Source of the DNA: Eimeria necatrix
Lineage: Eukaryota; Apicomplexa; Conoidasida; Eucoccidiorida; Eimeriidae
Reading direction: 5' to 3'
Length of the DNA: 64,000 nt
Assembly (NCBI RefSeq): GCF_000499385.1
Contig: NW_013651673.1
Coordinates: 1 to 64,000, forward strand
Positions 11,070 through 24,200 of the stretch are shown in pieces. The translations under genes were made by a program, and so were the position numbers. How positions within the stretch are numbered: the first letter of the stretch is position 1; every line of letters begins with the position of its first letter. The notes under the pieces are model-generated. The model was not told where the DNA came from and searched no databases. It saw only the letters and a list, made by a program, of their open reading frames with translations.

Positions 11070-13693
11070 GCCTGGCGCGTACTACGTCTTGGGGGCCCCA
11101 GGGGGCCCCACACACAGAGGTTTTGTTATATGGCCTGGAAAACTGCAGTGCCACCTCTCACAGTAGTAGACTTAAAAACAATCCGAAAGTTTTCACAATA
11201 TGTGGAGTGGAAGAGTTGAGAGCGGGGTGCGGGTCAGAGCTTAGCAGTGAACATCACGAGCAGCGGCTCTCAAGACTTCAAAAAACACAACATAAAAGCT
11301 GAACCACAGTCTGTGCACTACACAGACCAAAAGACATATAATAATCTCAAGAATACAGGGGTCAAGCAAAGTGACGCACAAAGGCAGGTGTGGAAACCGA
11401 GAGAAGCGCCATAATGGTGAAACCTGTTTGCGCTGGGGAGTCTGAAGGCCCCATGACCATAAACAGGATACGCAATATCATCAACTACGACGCTTCAGTT
11501 TTACAGTTTCCTCCTAAAGAGGCAATAAAATTCAACATATCCCGATAAATTGTGCGGAAAACGGGGTTCAAATTTGGCACACCACCAAACGCTGTAGGGG
11601 CCGCTTGCCCGTCGTAGTTCGCTAGTATACCAATACACAGAAGCCTGGGGGAAATGTGTAAAGGGACGTGAAGCATCAAATAAAGGCAAGGAATTGGCAT
11701 ATAAATATATGAGGGAGTATTGCGGTCTTGCGGAGCAGCCACAGGCTGTGAAGCTGTGATATGTGGTGTGGTGGTTTTGGTTGATACATTTATCCCAAAG
11801 GGGGTAACGTGCTCCTTCGATTAGCTTGTAAATATTTAGGGCCTCTGGAGACCTTGTTTGGGCAAGATTTCCCTGAAGTAACGAACTTCGCAGTGTAGCA
11901 GCAACGTTCCTCTGGAGTTCCAGAAATGTTAGTGAGCAGTGCTACCTTCCCAACACATACTAATCCAGTAAAAATTGCCAAATCTGTGTGTGCGGCTACT
12001 TGTCTGCAGCTATGTTGTCTACAGTCCTTCTTCGAAACGATATCTGTTATGTGCTGTTCATCCGCACCTGAAGTACGCGTTCGGGATACCCCCGCCCTTT
12101 AGTTTCCGTAAAGTTTCAGATACACAAACACAACTGCGCATGCAGATAAACTGCTGTAGTGGAGCATTACATGAAACCGTACCATTTCACCTCACCATTC
12201 TATAACCCGAACGTGTACACTTACCTTAAAAGTTTCCATCCAACAAACGGTGCGATTCCATTGAGCACTCAGCGATGAAGAAAATCTCTTCGGCTTATCC
12301 TCGACATCTTTAACTAGGAGGAGTTACCATGAAGAACTTCGATTACGGCCTCATAAATTCTTATTCCCCTTCTGCCTAGCCCTCTTCAGCTTCCAGTGCA
12401 CTCAGAAATGCAGCCTCTACTCACTCCTCTCCTCGCAGTTTCAATAGTAATCTCACGTCTACAAACGCTGGTACGTCAACGTTGAGCCTCCCAAGCCGAC
12501 AGGCTCTTAAGGAATGTTATGCAGTGTGGTTATGCCCTACTCTAAAACCAAATTTCAGGGTGGTTAGTACGCTCATCTTGCTGGGGACGCCGAAGAATGA
12601 ATTACCCCTAACCAGTGCTAGCTCTGATCCAAGGAAATAACGGGAAAGACGATACTACCACGGATCGCCAATGGAGCCGCACGCAACTGGTATGTTCTGC
12701 GCCTGGCCAACTGTGTGCACGGTGACATCACGAGTTTGCAGCATCCTGCGAAACTGTATGCATTCGACCTGCTAAACCCCCGAGAGCGCGTTACCTGGAA
12801 CCGCTCAATCAGGCAATCCTCTTTTCTCAGACCGATCCACTACAGAAGCCCAACTGTCCCTAGAACAGCTGGGCTCGTGACTTCGAAGCCATATGAAGGA
12901 CCCTCACGCGCCCGCTCCCAAGTCCGGTACGCGTACATGGGCGCATTTGTGCAAGCAAGCACCAACATACACAGGCTAAAATATGGAGCATGTGCGAGCT
13001 CGTTCGATCTCAATGAGATTTCTGTCGGGAGACGCTCGTGAAGTTGCGCAGTACAGACTACAGTAGCTTGGTACTTGGAGGGTGCAGTGAACTACCGTAG
13101 GCCGCAGAAACGCTCTACGGCACCGAACTCTCACTAGCCTCCCTACTTTGGAACATCTGGCAATGGTTCACATCTGGGTTGAATGTCTACGCTTGCTTAT
13201 GCTCTCAACGTGCATACAGCCCACTGTTGAGGAACTCGTGTGCAAATCTGGTGCAGCGGGCCACAAATGGCGCAGCAACAGAGCTAGAGGCCCGCAGATG
13301 CCCCTAAATACATATAAAATCCAGCACTTACGGAAATTGACGGTGCCAAAGGAGACCCTTTCTTGCAGCAGTTTATTCGCGCCGCTTCGCGTCTGAACAT
13401 TCGCTGATGTCGCGACCTGCTGCCTCTGCATTCTGCAATGTTTTGCATTTACAGCAGCAGCTGCTGCAGTGGGACGACAAAAGTGGGTCTAAAGCGAAAC
13501 AACTCTAATAAATAAGCACCCTAAATGTCCAACTCACCAAGCCCTCGACCCTAGCATTACTCAATAGTGTAGAAGGAATCCAAGGTCATCGCACTCCACT
13601 GGATACGACGTCAACGTAACCGCCGCAATACCCGCCGCATTGGTACGCGCAACCGGCACGCTGTATAATGCCCTCTGTTCGTCTTTTGGCCGA
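11070..13693. other. Intergenic stretch without a supported gene
   Basis: Several short frames (62-108 codons) occur, none with a domain, good start context or splice partners I could find. The portion nearest 11070-11330 is probably the upstream region of the minus-strand hypothetical. A CTGTGCACTACACAG palindrome-like motif near 11310 recalls the hairpin of the left-end repeat family, but no more of the unit is present. Confidence 0.5.
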
Positions 13694-14867
13694 TCATGCG
13701 TCTGCGTCTACCAGATCATTCATCGTCTTTTGGATTGCCATATTCACAAGTGTAAAATTCGCATTCGCTGAAAGGTCCTTGTGGTTGAGAAGCACTGCTC
13801 CCTCTATATCTTCTCCAGTTAGCCCGAATTTCTTCTGTACCTTTGCGCCAACATAAGCCTGAGCAGCCAGAGTTATGACCTTGATGTCAGCCTTCGGCCA
13901 CGACCCTGCCTCCGCTGCCAAGCTCTGAAGCTCGTCCCGCATAAACTCGTGCACCTTTATCAGATGATCCGTTGATATCTGATAGGCCGCCGGCGTGGGG
14001 CTGAAACACATGCAAATGGCTAGAATGCTGAGACATGAAGCATCTGATATGCAGATAACTGTAACGCCACTGCGAATCGAGTAAGCAAAAGCAGCATGAA
14101 TCGTTGGCACCGCTCACTTTGGAGTTGATGCGGAGCCCATTATGCTCAGTACGGCCTCCTTCACCTCTGGGTCCTGCTGAAACTTGTCTAAAAGCCCATC
14201 AAAGGTCGCCATTGTCAGCCCATAACGGCCTAGGGGATCCTCCGGGTGCTGCTTCGCTACCATGGCGCACGCCTCCTCAAAACTGCATACAATAACAAGA
14301 AACGCGGCTTTATATGCGCCTCAAATTCAAGGCAAGCGGCACAGAAACGAGAATCTGTGCAGTGCCAAAACATGAAAGGGCAAGGGGAACCATAATACCA
14401 GAGAGTGCATGAGTAACACGCAGCTGATGGCCCTCCCACCAACTAAACCCTCCGCTTACGTGCATTCCTCCTCAAAAAACTTCTGGGTGAACTTTTTCAT
14501 CAATCCCTTCATCTTCTCTTGGGTACTTAAAATATCTCGCAGAACCATCAACACCTGCTCCTTTGTTGCCTGACGCGAGAACAGCAAAATACGCTGCTGT
14601 CCAACTGATGGAAAAACCAGAGTTTACGAGGGCGCAGGCTCGTGAAGCACAGGCGGAGGAGAAGCAACCGCCCACAAAGGTCGGAATCGAAAGAAGGCAG
14701 TACAAGGAGTCCGTTGCACACACGCATTTCGATGTCGTAAAGCGCCTTACGTCATTCCTGCTCAACTTCCTCACTTCAGACTCCTTCTCCTTGCGGCCTG
14801 ATCCGTCATCTCTGAGAAGGTAGTACAAAGCCACGCCTGTGGCCGCCGCCCCACCTGCACGCAGCAA
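13694..14867 (-). CDS. Small conserved-looking protein of unknown function, four exons, 5' end incomplete
   Basis: Exons on the minus strand are 14867-14751, 14569-14460, 14282-14118 and 14000-13694. All junctions are GT-AG and all phases agree, giving 232 codons. The product starts with a hydrophobic stretch (GGAAATGVALYYLL), then a charged linker. A helical region follows (KEQVLMVLRDILSTQEKMKG, then MKKFTQKFFEEE), then ATFDGLLDKFQQDPEVKEAV and a C-terminal helical domain around WPKADIKVITLAAQAYVGAK. Upstream of 14867 the frame stays open without an ATG to a stop at 14901-14903, so the true start lies in an unidentified upstream exon. The N-terminal segment could be a membrane anchor. I do not recognise the family. 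Confidence 0.65.
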
Positions 14868-17800
14868 TTCCGATGACAGGGAAAATAGTGTAGAAGCCGC
14901 TCACAGCGGACGAACCACCGTATGCATGACACAGGAAAGTAGAAAACAGACGAAATTCACGAAATACGCGACAGGAATACGCCACTTGGGTCAGTCACTC
15001 GCTTTTCTACGGCGAAGAAAAGCATCCTCAGTATGTTCAGAGCCCAATGCTATCATCAGAGTGGCGCGAAAACAATGCCCAAAATGCAAATTAACAATAA
15101 GCTTCATTCGCCACTTAGAGCAAGACCCCCACGGGTGCCGGTAATCAAGCGGCTTCGTTTGAACAGCAGTTGCTGGCTTCAGCTGCCAAAAACGGCCATG
15201 TTAAGTATCCTCATGACTGTCAGAGCCCAATGCTATGTCATCAAGGTGCCAGCAACTGCTTTTGCTGCAACTTAAGCAACAATGAAAGCAGACAAATACG
15301 GGGACATGCTCCTGCAGTCAAAGCATGCACCCGCTTCGAGAGAAGACGAGACGCCCTCATGTGAATACAGGCTCACTACTCTTGAGCATTTGTGCAGCGA
15401 TATGAAGCCTGTGAACGCACTAAAAATTCAAGAGTATGCGTCCAATGCACAGCATGCGAGCCCAAACTCCCTTTACAGCCCACGTACTGCATTGGCAACC
15501 TGTAGGCGCTCTTTCTTTATGAGGGGCCTGTCCGGCACTCTATTAGAAGAGAGCCCAAAAGCACCACACTGGTTAAGTCAAAAAGTTTAGTTGCACGGGA
15601 GAAACGCCTCAAGCAGGCAGGGACATAACCGACACATTGCCTATGCCTGGGCTCCCCTCCGCAGCACATGCCATGCAGTCAAAGCAAACTTCCACGCATG
15701 TTAGCTCAAGGAATCTACCACAAGTGGAAATAGTACAGCTTCATGGAAGTACGTCCACGCAAAGCTGCAAAAGAACATGAGAAATCTGGTCGCCGCTTCA
15801 GGCTACGTCAGCCTACACGGCTGCGACGTGGGGATTGCTGCCGGTGTAAGGCGCACCTGCAATAAGCAGAAGCTGCTTCCACTCTGACTTCATTTTCTGC
15901 AGGTATATGAAAATGCCGAGCGGAACTCCGGCGGGACCCAGTTAAACGGCGGCTGGCGGGCAGCCCACCTGGGATGTCACCCACGGAACCACGCAGGCAG
16001 CCGTCCAATTCCAAGCTCAAAACGCGTGTGAAGCGCAAGCCGAACGACACAAATAGAAGATCACAGGCATGCCAAGGTCCACAACTTCGAATACTTTGAC
16101 CGAATAGACATCCAAATGGCGGCCGTGCATACTGCCCCCCAAGAAGCCCCAGCCTTCTTTCCCCGCAGCATAGCAGCCGTCTTCGGCATGTTCATAACCT
16201 CAGTAGCCGTGAACCACTGGATAGGGCTCCCTGCTGCGTTGCCCTTTTTTAAGGAAAACGTGGAATTATCGTAGGTTCGTACACTTTATCTGTGCAGTCA
16301 TCTGCATCGCCCACCGCACTGAATCTAATGCTGCTGGGTTGGCTGCTGGCGCCGGCTGGTTGAGCCATGGACTTATGTGAGGGTTCCCAGAAAAGTCCGA
16401 ATATTTGGTCGGTTTTCGCTCGCATTGTCTGCAGTAATCTTCGAGACGGAGATTCATTTAGCTTAGTGGCGTGCCGTGCCGCACAGCTTCGAGTTTGACG
16501 GTGCTGGTTTGCTGGGGTGAGAGGTCGCTCAAGATAACAATTGGACCACACAGATATGAAATTTGCTGCTTCCGGAATGAAAACAGATGAAAGGGCATCC
16601 TGCTCTTTTGACAATCTATGGCACTGAGGCCACGGTAGGTGGCTCCGTGTTGAAAGACGTCTTGCACCAGTCGCAGGCAACACGTTATACAGCACGGGAT
16701 AGCAAACACGGATAGCACTGAGGGGAAAGGAAAAGGAGCACTCTGAAAATCCTACGGTTAGCACCAAATTTAGGAAAACTGTGCAAGAGCGGGAGCACCG
16801 GGAGGTGGCGCAGCCTCCAGGAGGTAGCGCTACAAGTGGACATCGTAGCGGCACTGCCCTCGTGACCTATGCGTAATATGCTGAACACTGGAGGCACTGT
16901 TTGAGCGGCAGTGAAGAATGTTCTGGTGTGGTTCAGAGCGTGTTTGTGTGTACCCTGCACCTTAGCAGGCCTTGATGCAATAGTGTTTACTCTTAAAATG
17001 AGCACAGTCCCCTTCGAAACAGAATAGCCGAAGATTCCACTCCAAACGTACCGTGTTGCTGCGCCTGTTAAGGCCCTTGAATTCGTAAAATATAGGCATA
17101 TCTTGCCTTAGCTTTGCGTATAGGCAGGAGTGAAAACGGCAGTAGGCCCCAATGTGCTCAAGCACTCATTCAGGGCCCTAGCTACTACGGAGTGTTTTTG
17201 GCGGTGCCAAGCCGTATATCTCCAGTTCTGCTCTATATGTTCTAAGTTGCCCAATTCCTGGAGTGCCCCACAGGCACCCTCTGACTACGTCACACTCGTT
17301 ACGCTAGAGTGGGAAGGCCCGTGTCTTGTGCAGCCGAAAAACGTCGCTTCCATGATGCGAGGCAACGCAGTGACTGGCATGCAAGTACCAAAGTCCCGTT
17401 CTATAGAGCGCATGTGAGTGATGAAACATGAATCGCTCTGCAGCCAAGGAGTGTCCTTTATCTGGCCTACTTCAATGCGCTTTCAATAAAGGAGATGATC
17501 TGTAGCCCGATTAAGGTGTTTAGGGGTGGAAATGCTCAGTACCTCTATTACAACTTTACGCGTCACTGGCAAGCAGCCGTCATTTCAAAAGCGCTACCGC
17601 CAAGCAATCCCGCAGTGGTAATGCGTTATTGTTACATGGATTGCTACACGCAGGTCACTAGCTTCCTAGCCAACACTTTCGACCTCTGTAAGGACCTTTG
17701 AATGCTTGCACTGTGGGATCCTGTCCTTTGGCACCTTAGAGGTTTCCACAACGTTGTTTACTCTTCAAACTCTATGTAATTAGTTCTAGGCAATGCTGTT

Positions 17801-19447
17801 GTAAAGTGCTGACTATAGGGGAGTAGAGCTAGCCCATAAATTGATAATCTCTCCGCGGGATACAGGGTTTTGAGCTCACAAATTCCGTAAGACTGGCAGA
17901 ATGCCAGAGCCACAGCGCGCAAATGCTTCTGTTCCAGAAGCAGCAGCGCTCTGTAAACATTTCGCGATATTTCAGGTCAAAAAACCGCTGAAGAGTGAAT
18001 AGAACCGCGAGTGCTCCGAAAAAGAAAGGGACCAGTAAGAACCAACCGTAGCGAAGTTAGCCCAGTGCCCCAATTCTGCAGTACAGGGTACCGCTTCTCG
18101 AAAAAATAAGAGCTCTTCAAGAAACCCTTTGGGGAACTCAACCTCAGCAACTAGGGTTCTGTGTGTGCTGGTGATTGGGCCTCAGCAGGTATTCTGTGGT
18201 AACCTCTCTTCACATCCAACTAGTTACCAGAGAATGCAGCAAATTTATCTGATGAGCTGGCGTGTACTCTATTGGAAACTTCGACTTCTTTGCTTGTGCT
18301 AGCGAAAGAGTGCCTGTACAGTTTGCTACAAAGCTGAACCGGAGCACCAGGAAGAACTGCGGCACTATCGCATGACTCAATCAACTTTTTACAACGCCAA
18401 TAGGGATGTACAGAGCAGAAAGGGCATGTACAACTTACCCAAAGTATAGCAAGATCTACTGCCCGCTAAAATTTGATACGGAATTTTCTCAGGCACTACA
18501 AATCTACAACAAGCGCCTTCAGTAAGCTGCTGGAAGGACACGCCGCCTGACCATTTTCATGCACGTTCCTCAAAGTCTGCTTCTGCACTTGAGGCTACAG
18601 AACGTCACAAATTTTAGCTTTTTTGCGCCCTGTCACACTAATTGGCATACGTGCCGCAAGTTTCCTTGCGCTATACAGCTTCGGTATACTGCTACGCCTG
18701 TGTAGAGCAGTTGGGAAGTACTGCATACGGGACTTCACTTCTTTAGCTGTCATGCATAAGCATGTACTCAAGAAACAAATTCTGGGTATCCTTATATGAA
18801 ATAGTTCAAGCTTGTGCCGGGTGGGAACACAGCGCCATTCTCACCTGATCAAGAATTCATTCTGGCTGTGCTTGCCTAAATTAGGTCAACTACATGCCAG
18901 ATGCTGAAACAGCACGTCGTCTAAGCATAATATTGGAACGAACTGCTGTGGAAACATGCTTTCGCCTTTTAGGAATTTTGGGAAGGAATGTGGTCTTTGC
19001 GTATCCCGCGGCCCTCCACCTCATGCTGTCTCAAAATCCTCCACCGTGACTTCCACTAAGCATCCATATGACAAGTTTCCGAAAATACTGCTTTATTACC
19101 ACAAAAATCAAAGGCAGTCACGCATCGGCGCTTGAATGGATAAGATTAAGGGGCAAGGCAATTCGAGGGAATCTCCCAATAGTTGCAAGTAATTAAAGAC
19201 AAACCAACGGCTTGAAAAAGTCACGAAGGGGTACAGGAGTATGCTAGGGCGGTCGTGTTACGTGTAAGTGTATCATTACGTGTGCCCAGTAGGCTTCATG
19301 GCTCGACTACATGCCGCCCTTGCAAAGTTACAAGTACTAAGAAGTTATGGGATATGACAGGGCATTAAACAATGAAACCACGACTAGATAATGCACTCAA
19401 GGAATGGTGGAACACATGCATTAACACAGTCTCAAGGATACTTCCGC
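14868..19447. other. Long gene-poor stretch
   Basis: No recognisable gene. A minus-strand frame at about 16190-16062 starts with ATG and encodes 44 residues with a hydrophobic middle. A nearby minus-strand frame at about 15874-15791 could be its partner, but I could not join them in phase. It may also contain the missing 5' exon of the gene ending at 13694. From 17.7 to 19.4 kb I see nothing supportable. Confidence 0.45.
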
Positions 19448-19518
19448 GCGTTTGTGGTCTAGTGGTAGAATACCTCGTTGCCATCGAGGTGACCCGGGTT
19501 CGATTCCCGGCAGACGCA
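19448..19518 (+). tRNA. tRNA-Gly (anticodon GCC), copy 1 of 4
   Basis: A 71-nt cloverleaf: acceptor GCGTTTG pairs with CAGACGC, discriminator A. The anticodon stem CCTCG/CGAGG encloses TTGCCAT, giving anticodon GCC. The T-arm GGTTCGATTCC is an intact B-box. A T4 run follows within about 10 bases. It is the first of four tandem copies with 87-105 bp spacers that are not alike. Confidence 0.96.
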
Positions 19519-19623
19519 CGTTCTTTTGAAAAAAGATATTCTGACGAATCCAGTTAAGTTTCCTTCAGCATCGCTCAAAAACTAAACGGCTATGCTCGCA
19601 TGTCTGAACCGGATAATTCTGAG

Positions 19624-19694
19624 GCGTTTGTGGTCTAGTGGTAGAATACCTCGTTGCCATCGAGGTGACCCGGGTTCGATTCCCGGCAGACGCA
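19624..19694 (+). tRNA. tRNA-Gly (anticodon GCC), copy 2 of 4
   Basis: Identical over 71 nt to copy 1. The spacer before it (19519-19623) is unrelated to the other spacers. A T4 run follows directly (CACTTTTA). Confidence 0.96.
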
Positions 19695-19781
19695 CTTTTA
19701 TACTGTTGCTAGGTGTATCATTGAAAACAATGACCTGCGGTAGTTTCGACCCTGTGCAGTGAAAGAGCAGCTCGGCATCTT

Positions 19782-19852
19782 GCGTTTGTGGTCTAGTGGC
19801 AGAATACCTCGTTGCCATCGAGGTGACCCGGGTTCGATTCCCGGCAGACGCA
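19782..19852 (+). tRNA. tRNA-Gly (anticodon GCC), copy 3 of 4, one D-loop variant
   Basis: Identical to copies 1, 2 and 4 except for C instead of T at 19800 (AGTGGC for AGTGGT), in the D-loop, so folding is unaffected. Its first strong T run (T6) is about 20 bases downstream, farther than for copies 1 and 2. Confidence 0.95.
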
Positions 19853-19953
19853 ATTACAGCCCGCACCTGGGTTCTTTTTTGCAACTGCTCCACTCAGTTT
19901 CTCGGCTTGCTAGAGTCACTGCTAGACGCACGGGCGAGGAAGGTGGTACTCGA

Positions 19954-20024
19954 GCGTTTGTGGTCTAGTGGTAGAATACCTCGTTGCCATCGAGGTGACC
20001 CGGGTTCGATTCCCGGCAGACGCA
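19954..20024 (+). tRNA. tRNA-Gly (anticodon GCC), copy 4 of 4
   Basis: Identical over 71 nt to copies 1 and 2. A T4 run lies about 18 bases downstream. The four genes read in the same direction within 577 bp. Confidence 0.96.
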
Positions 20025-21229
20025 AGCATCGTGTGTTCGCTCCTTTTACTCCTGTGGGGCTGCGCAAACTCCAATGATAAATAAGCAGCTGTCTGTCTTT
20101 TGCCAGCCATCCACCTATTCGCATGCTGCCAGGGCGCCATGATGTTATACGTAATGAAAGTGGCAAATTACACAGCAGATGTTGACACTGTGTAAAACCA
20201 CAATGTTCATTCTCACCATAATGCCGGACTGCTGTAAAGGGCACAAGCAAAACCTGCTGCTGCGACGTATCACCAGCGCAGCTTATGAGTGTCTCCCCTG
20301 CACCGTTCCTGCCGCCTTCGTCGAGAACAGCTCGAATGATCACGCTCCTAAGGAGACGAGGATATCACCTTTGTCCTCCGGACCCAAAAATATCAGGAAA
20401 TAGTACTCTTAAGCACAAGAGAATCTACGTCTCTCGGCGCATTCTTGACACTCCACAGTTAATTACTGTTCCTACGCGCTCTAGTGTGTTCAACGGGAAA
20501 TACACTTTACGGGCTGGTTCACAACGGTAAGAACCCCCTCAAGTTAGCCCATGCCAGCCCTGGCGCATGTGCAGCAAAACAACAAAAAAATACGGCATCC
20601 ATGCTCGATAGTCTAGATCCGCATGCAGTTACAATCACGGTGCATGTAGGCATAATCATCCCTACAGGCTTCTATTCCTGGCAAATGCGGCCTGCGTGGG
20701 GGGAACAGCTTCGTAGCTCTGGGAAACTGTTTCTTCAGGACTACATGTGTTCGCCTTTACTTGACTGCGTAATCGACATATGCGCTGAAAACTCCATGTG
20801 TTTTAATTTCTTGCAGGGCGAAACATCGAGCAGTTAGTGGCCAAGTTGAGTAGAGGCATGAGCACGTGGTGGAGGGATCCGCGGAGCTTACAAGCTCGGG
20901 TAACCTTATTCACCAAGTCTAGCAGGGCAGGAGCGTGCTTGATGGATCCGCGGAGCTCATAAGCTCAGGTAATCTTATTGATCAAAGATATATGCGTAAA
21001 TTTAGTGCACCTGAAGATAAATGTACGTAGGCTTGAAGGAATGGATTCCCACAGCTACGAAGCTATTCCTCAAATCGCAACAACGACAGCTGATCAGCGC
21101 CGGCTGTTGCCCTGGCGTGGCCAGACCTTGAGCGAGAAGATGACGCCACTAAAACTTCACCTGCCGCATGCATGGCTAACTTTGACAAAAGGAAATTGAA
21201 AGAACACTCACGACGGCAGTGGAGTGCGC
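20025..21229. other. Intergenic stretch between the tRNA array and the unknown seven-exon gene
   Basis: No supported coding frame. It holds the tandem duplication at 20861-20986 and, at its right end, the likely 3' untranslated region of the minus-strand gene that stops at 21230. Confidence 0.5.
20861..20986 (+). repeat. Two-copy tandem repeat, about 68-71 bp period
   Basis: The core GGATCCGCGGAGCT recurs at 20876 and 20944, followed in both copies by an ACAAGCTCGGGTAACCTTAT-like segment (second copy ATAAGCTCAGGTAATCTTAT). The flanking GAGC..TG segments are 71 bp apart, so a 3-bp indel separates the copies. Confidence 0.75.
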
Positions 21230-24200
21230 CTAGTCGACGTCGGCGACACCTTCTAACCAGAATGGACACTCTAGTCCCTTGGCAGTTCCCCCAAAAACCC
21301 TGTCTGTGATCTTCATCCTTACAGGAGCCTCATTGAGAGCAGCAGCAGAAGCTACAAAGACACCCTCGTCTATTAGGGTGCAAATTGCGTATACCGCCTT
21401 CGCCTCCCATGCTGCAGGGGTTGCGACGTGTGCAAAATCACTGGAAGGCAGCAATTCGTAAACGAACCTGCAAGGGCATCCAAAACACGCACCGAACTAC
21501 TGCTATTTAGAAATTAAACAAAGCAGTAGTGATTACACAGACACCTGCTATTCTAGAAAAGGGCGACAGACCTCGGGAAAACCACCGAGCTGGCCCTCAT
21601 CGCTAGACTGAGCCATAGAAGCTGGGCAATACAGATTGGTATATATTCCTTTTTCTGTCCCTGTGGAACTCAGAATTAGTTGATGAACTGACCAGTGGAC
21701 CAATTCATGGGCATGCAGTCGCGACTGCTCCTGGAGCCGGTCCAACAGCCCAGTCACAAGCCACTGTACAGCCTGCTCCAGCTGCTCATCGCTGATGGGT
21801 GCCACTCCCGTATCTGCTGCTTCTGCTGCTGCAGCATCTGCTGCCATGACAGCAACTGCAGCTGCCTGGGGTCTTACTGTGACCTCGTGTGACTTTGTCG
21901 CGACACTAGGGACATCCCCTGCAGTCCCTTCGTTGCCTTGAGGGAAAGCACCGGGTTCGACAGAAGCCCCTTTCGGCAGAGCGGTCAATGCATCAGTACC
22001 AGCATTTGCTGCTGCGGCTCCCGTTAGTGCTGGTGACTGCGCTGCGTCAACTGAGTAAGAAGTCGCAGTTGCTGTTGCAGCTGCGCGCTTTGCAGTACTA
22101 CCGAGAAGCTCCCTCTCCTCTGCAGCATCCTGAAGTAGTAGCAACAACAGAGCAGAGCTAGCACAGGCACATGAAAGTCCCGAGCCCGGCAATAATGCTT
22201 CGTCTCCTTCATTCATGCACCTTTTTGGCCTGTGAACCCTTTTGAGTCCCCTCACCCAAAGCGTACCTGTGAAAATATGAGCAAAGGTGGATACTCTAAA
22301 GCGCCCTTTTCTGACGGCTCAGGCATATCTTGCTTAAGAAAGCACAGGCCATGTGAGTGGAGTGTCAATGCGTCCCTAAAGGCTCTCGCTGCAGTGCGGC
22401 GGCTACGGCCATTCAACAGAGTTGACAAACTAACTGGAGAAGGAGCAGCCGACGGTGGAGGTGGAGTGTTGTAGGGATGTGACGCAAAGCCAGCAGCGCC
22501 CGGCACATAGTGACGCTCCACCAACTCGAACAGCTGCACAGACTCACCAGCACCAACAGCAGCAAAAAGTTGTAGCAGCACCAGCAGAGTGCCATATCCG
22601 CGATGAACAGAAGCCCAGAGCAGTAAGAGCAGCAACAAAGGCAGCAATAGCAACTTACATCAGCGGCAGAAGGCCACAAAGTTATAATTTCTCCGTCTTT
22701 CTTCCTATAGAGGCCCTGAGAGTTTCCGTGAATCGGGCTAGTTGATGTTTCGTTTACATGGGGGTCTTGTTGCTGTCTTCGTGGCAATTCAGCGGAGATG
22801 CCCAAAGACTCTTTCGCAGGTCCCTGTCGATGTTGTTCGTGCTGCTTCTGCTGATGCGCCTGCGCCTGCTGGTGGTATTCATCTGCAGCATCCTCCCAGT
22901 TGGTGTCTACCCAGGGCTCAGGCTCGTTGCCTTCGCTAAACTCTGCTGGGGGCAGCGGACTTTCGAAGCCTTTGAGGACGTTTTCTCTGTCGAGCCAGGA
23001 CGATCTCCGTCGCCGAGCAACAGCTGCAGCTGCTGCTGCTGCTGCGTCTGCCGTTGTCCTTGCTGCGTCTGCTGCTGCGTCTGATGCGGCTCGTGTGGCT
23101 TTCAGGGAATTATCAACACCATTTGGAGTCTCCCGGAACCAAGGTCTACCCACCGCACCGCGCGCTGTGAGCGCCTGCACACTTTCAGTAGCAGTGTGCT
23201 TCTGCAACTCGCATTGTTTTTGCTGGTGCAAGGCCTTCACGGGACTTCCTAGAGAGCAACCTCGCAGTGCCGCTGATGCTGCTTCCGCTGGGGAGGGCAG
23301 TAAAGGCCGGCAATGAGCGCCTGATAATAGCACTACAGCAGATCGCGCGCCGCAGACAGAAGAGGAGCACATTTATGCGGAAGCTGAAGTTCCCAATACA
23401 GTTCCAAAGTATTCACTAGCGGCAACACAAGACGCACAGAGAGCCCTGCCAGTAAAACCATAGGGCGTGCTCATTAAGCAGGTTAGAAAAAGCAGGGGCA
23501 GGATGCAGTGGCTTCATCATACGCACAAACGGAGCTACAACGTGCAAAAAAGTACGGAGACCGAAATAGGCCAAGAGGGTGCCAAAGGTGCATTTGCAAT
23601 AAGCGAGAGAGACGCACATGGAGACAACGAGGAGACATAGGTATTAAGCGCTGCACGGGAACACAGAACCATGAGGGGACTATTCAACACGGAGATATAC
23701 CGACAGGCAAGTAAGGATGGCATCTGGAAAACAGAAAACAAAACACGGAGGGAAGCTAGATCAAATGCTAGTGGAGCAGTCTGTCCTTCCCGGAGGGAGA
23801 ACAGTCGTCAGGCACAACCAGCCACTGCTGGCTGAGCTTTCGATGCAAGAAAACGCAAAAAGAGACGTCTAGCACCTAAGGGAAACAAAAGGCCACAAAC
23901 GCAAATGGAGATGCAGTGACAGCTCTACGCCTACACGCCAGAGTCATTCCCCCCGTTCCAGCTGTCGGCCCTTGTCCACTGTCAAGCCGTTTGCGAGACA
24001 GTTTCTGCAACGAAAGCAGATGCTGCTCTTGATGCTGCCGCAGAAGGGCTTGTAGGCACAGTTGTCTCCTCAGCATCCCCGAGTAGCACCGAAAATTTCT
24101 TTTGAGAGCTTCGCTGTCCTGCGTGCCCTCTTGAAGCAAACGCATCGAGGCCGATAGTGGTTCCTCCGGCACCACACCCTTGCCTGGAGCGCTGTTCCTG

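Noticed and set aside
16249..16854. 201-codon minus-strand frame
   Set aside because: The nominal start is GTG, there is no domain, and the composition is uneven with no splice partner found.
22455..23316. Plus-strand Cys/Gln/Ala-rich frames opposite the unknown seven-exon gene
   Set aside because: They are antisense readings of CTG/CAG tracts; the minus-strand exons join in phase across seven exons.
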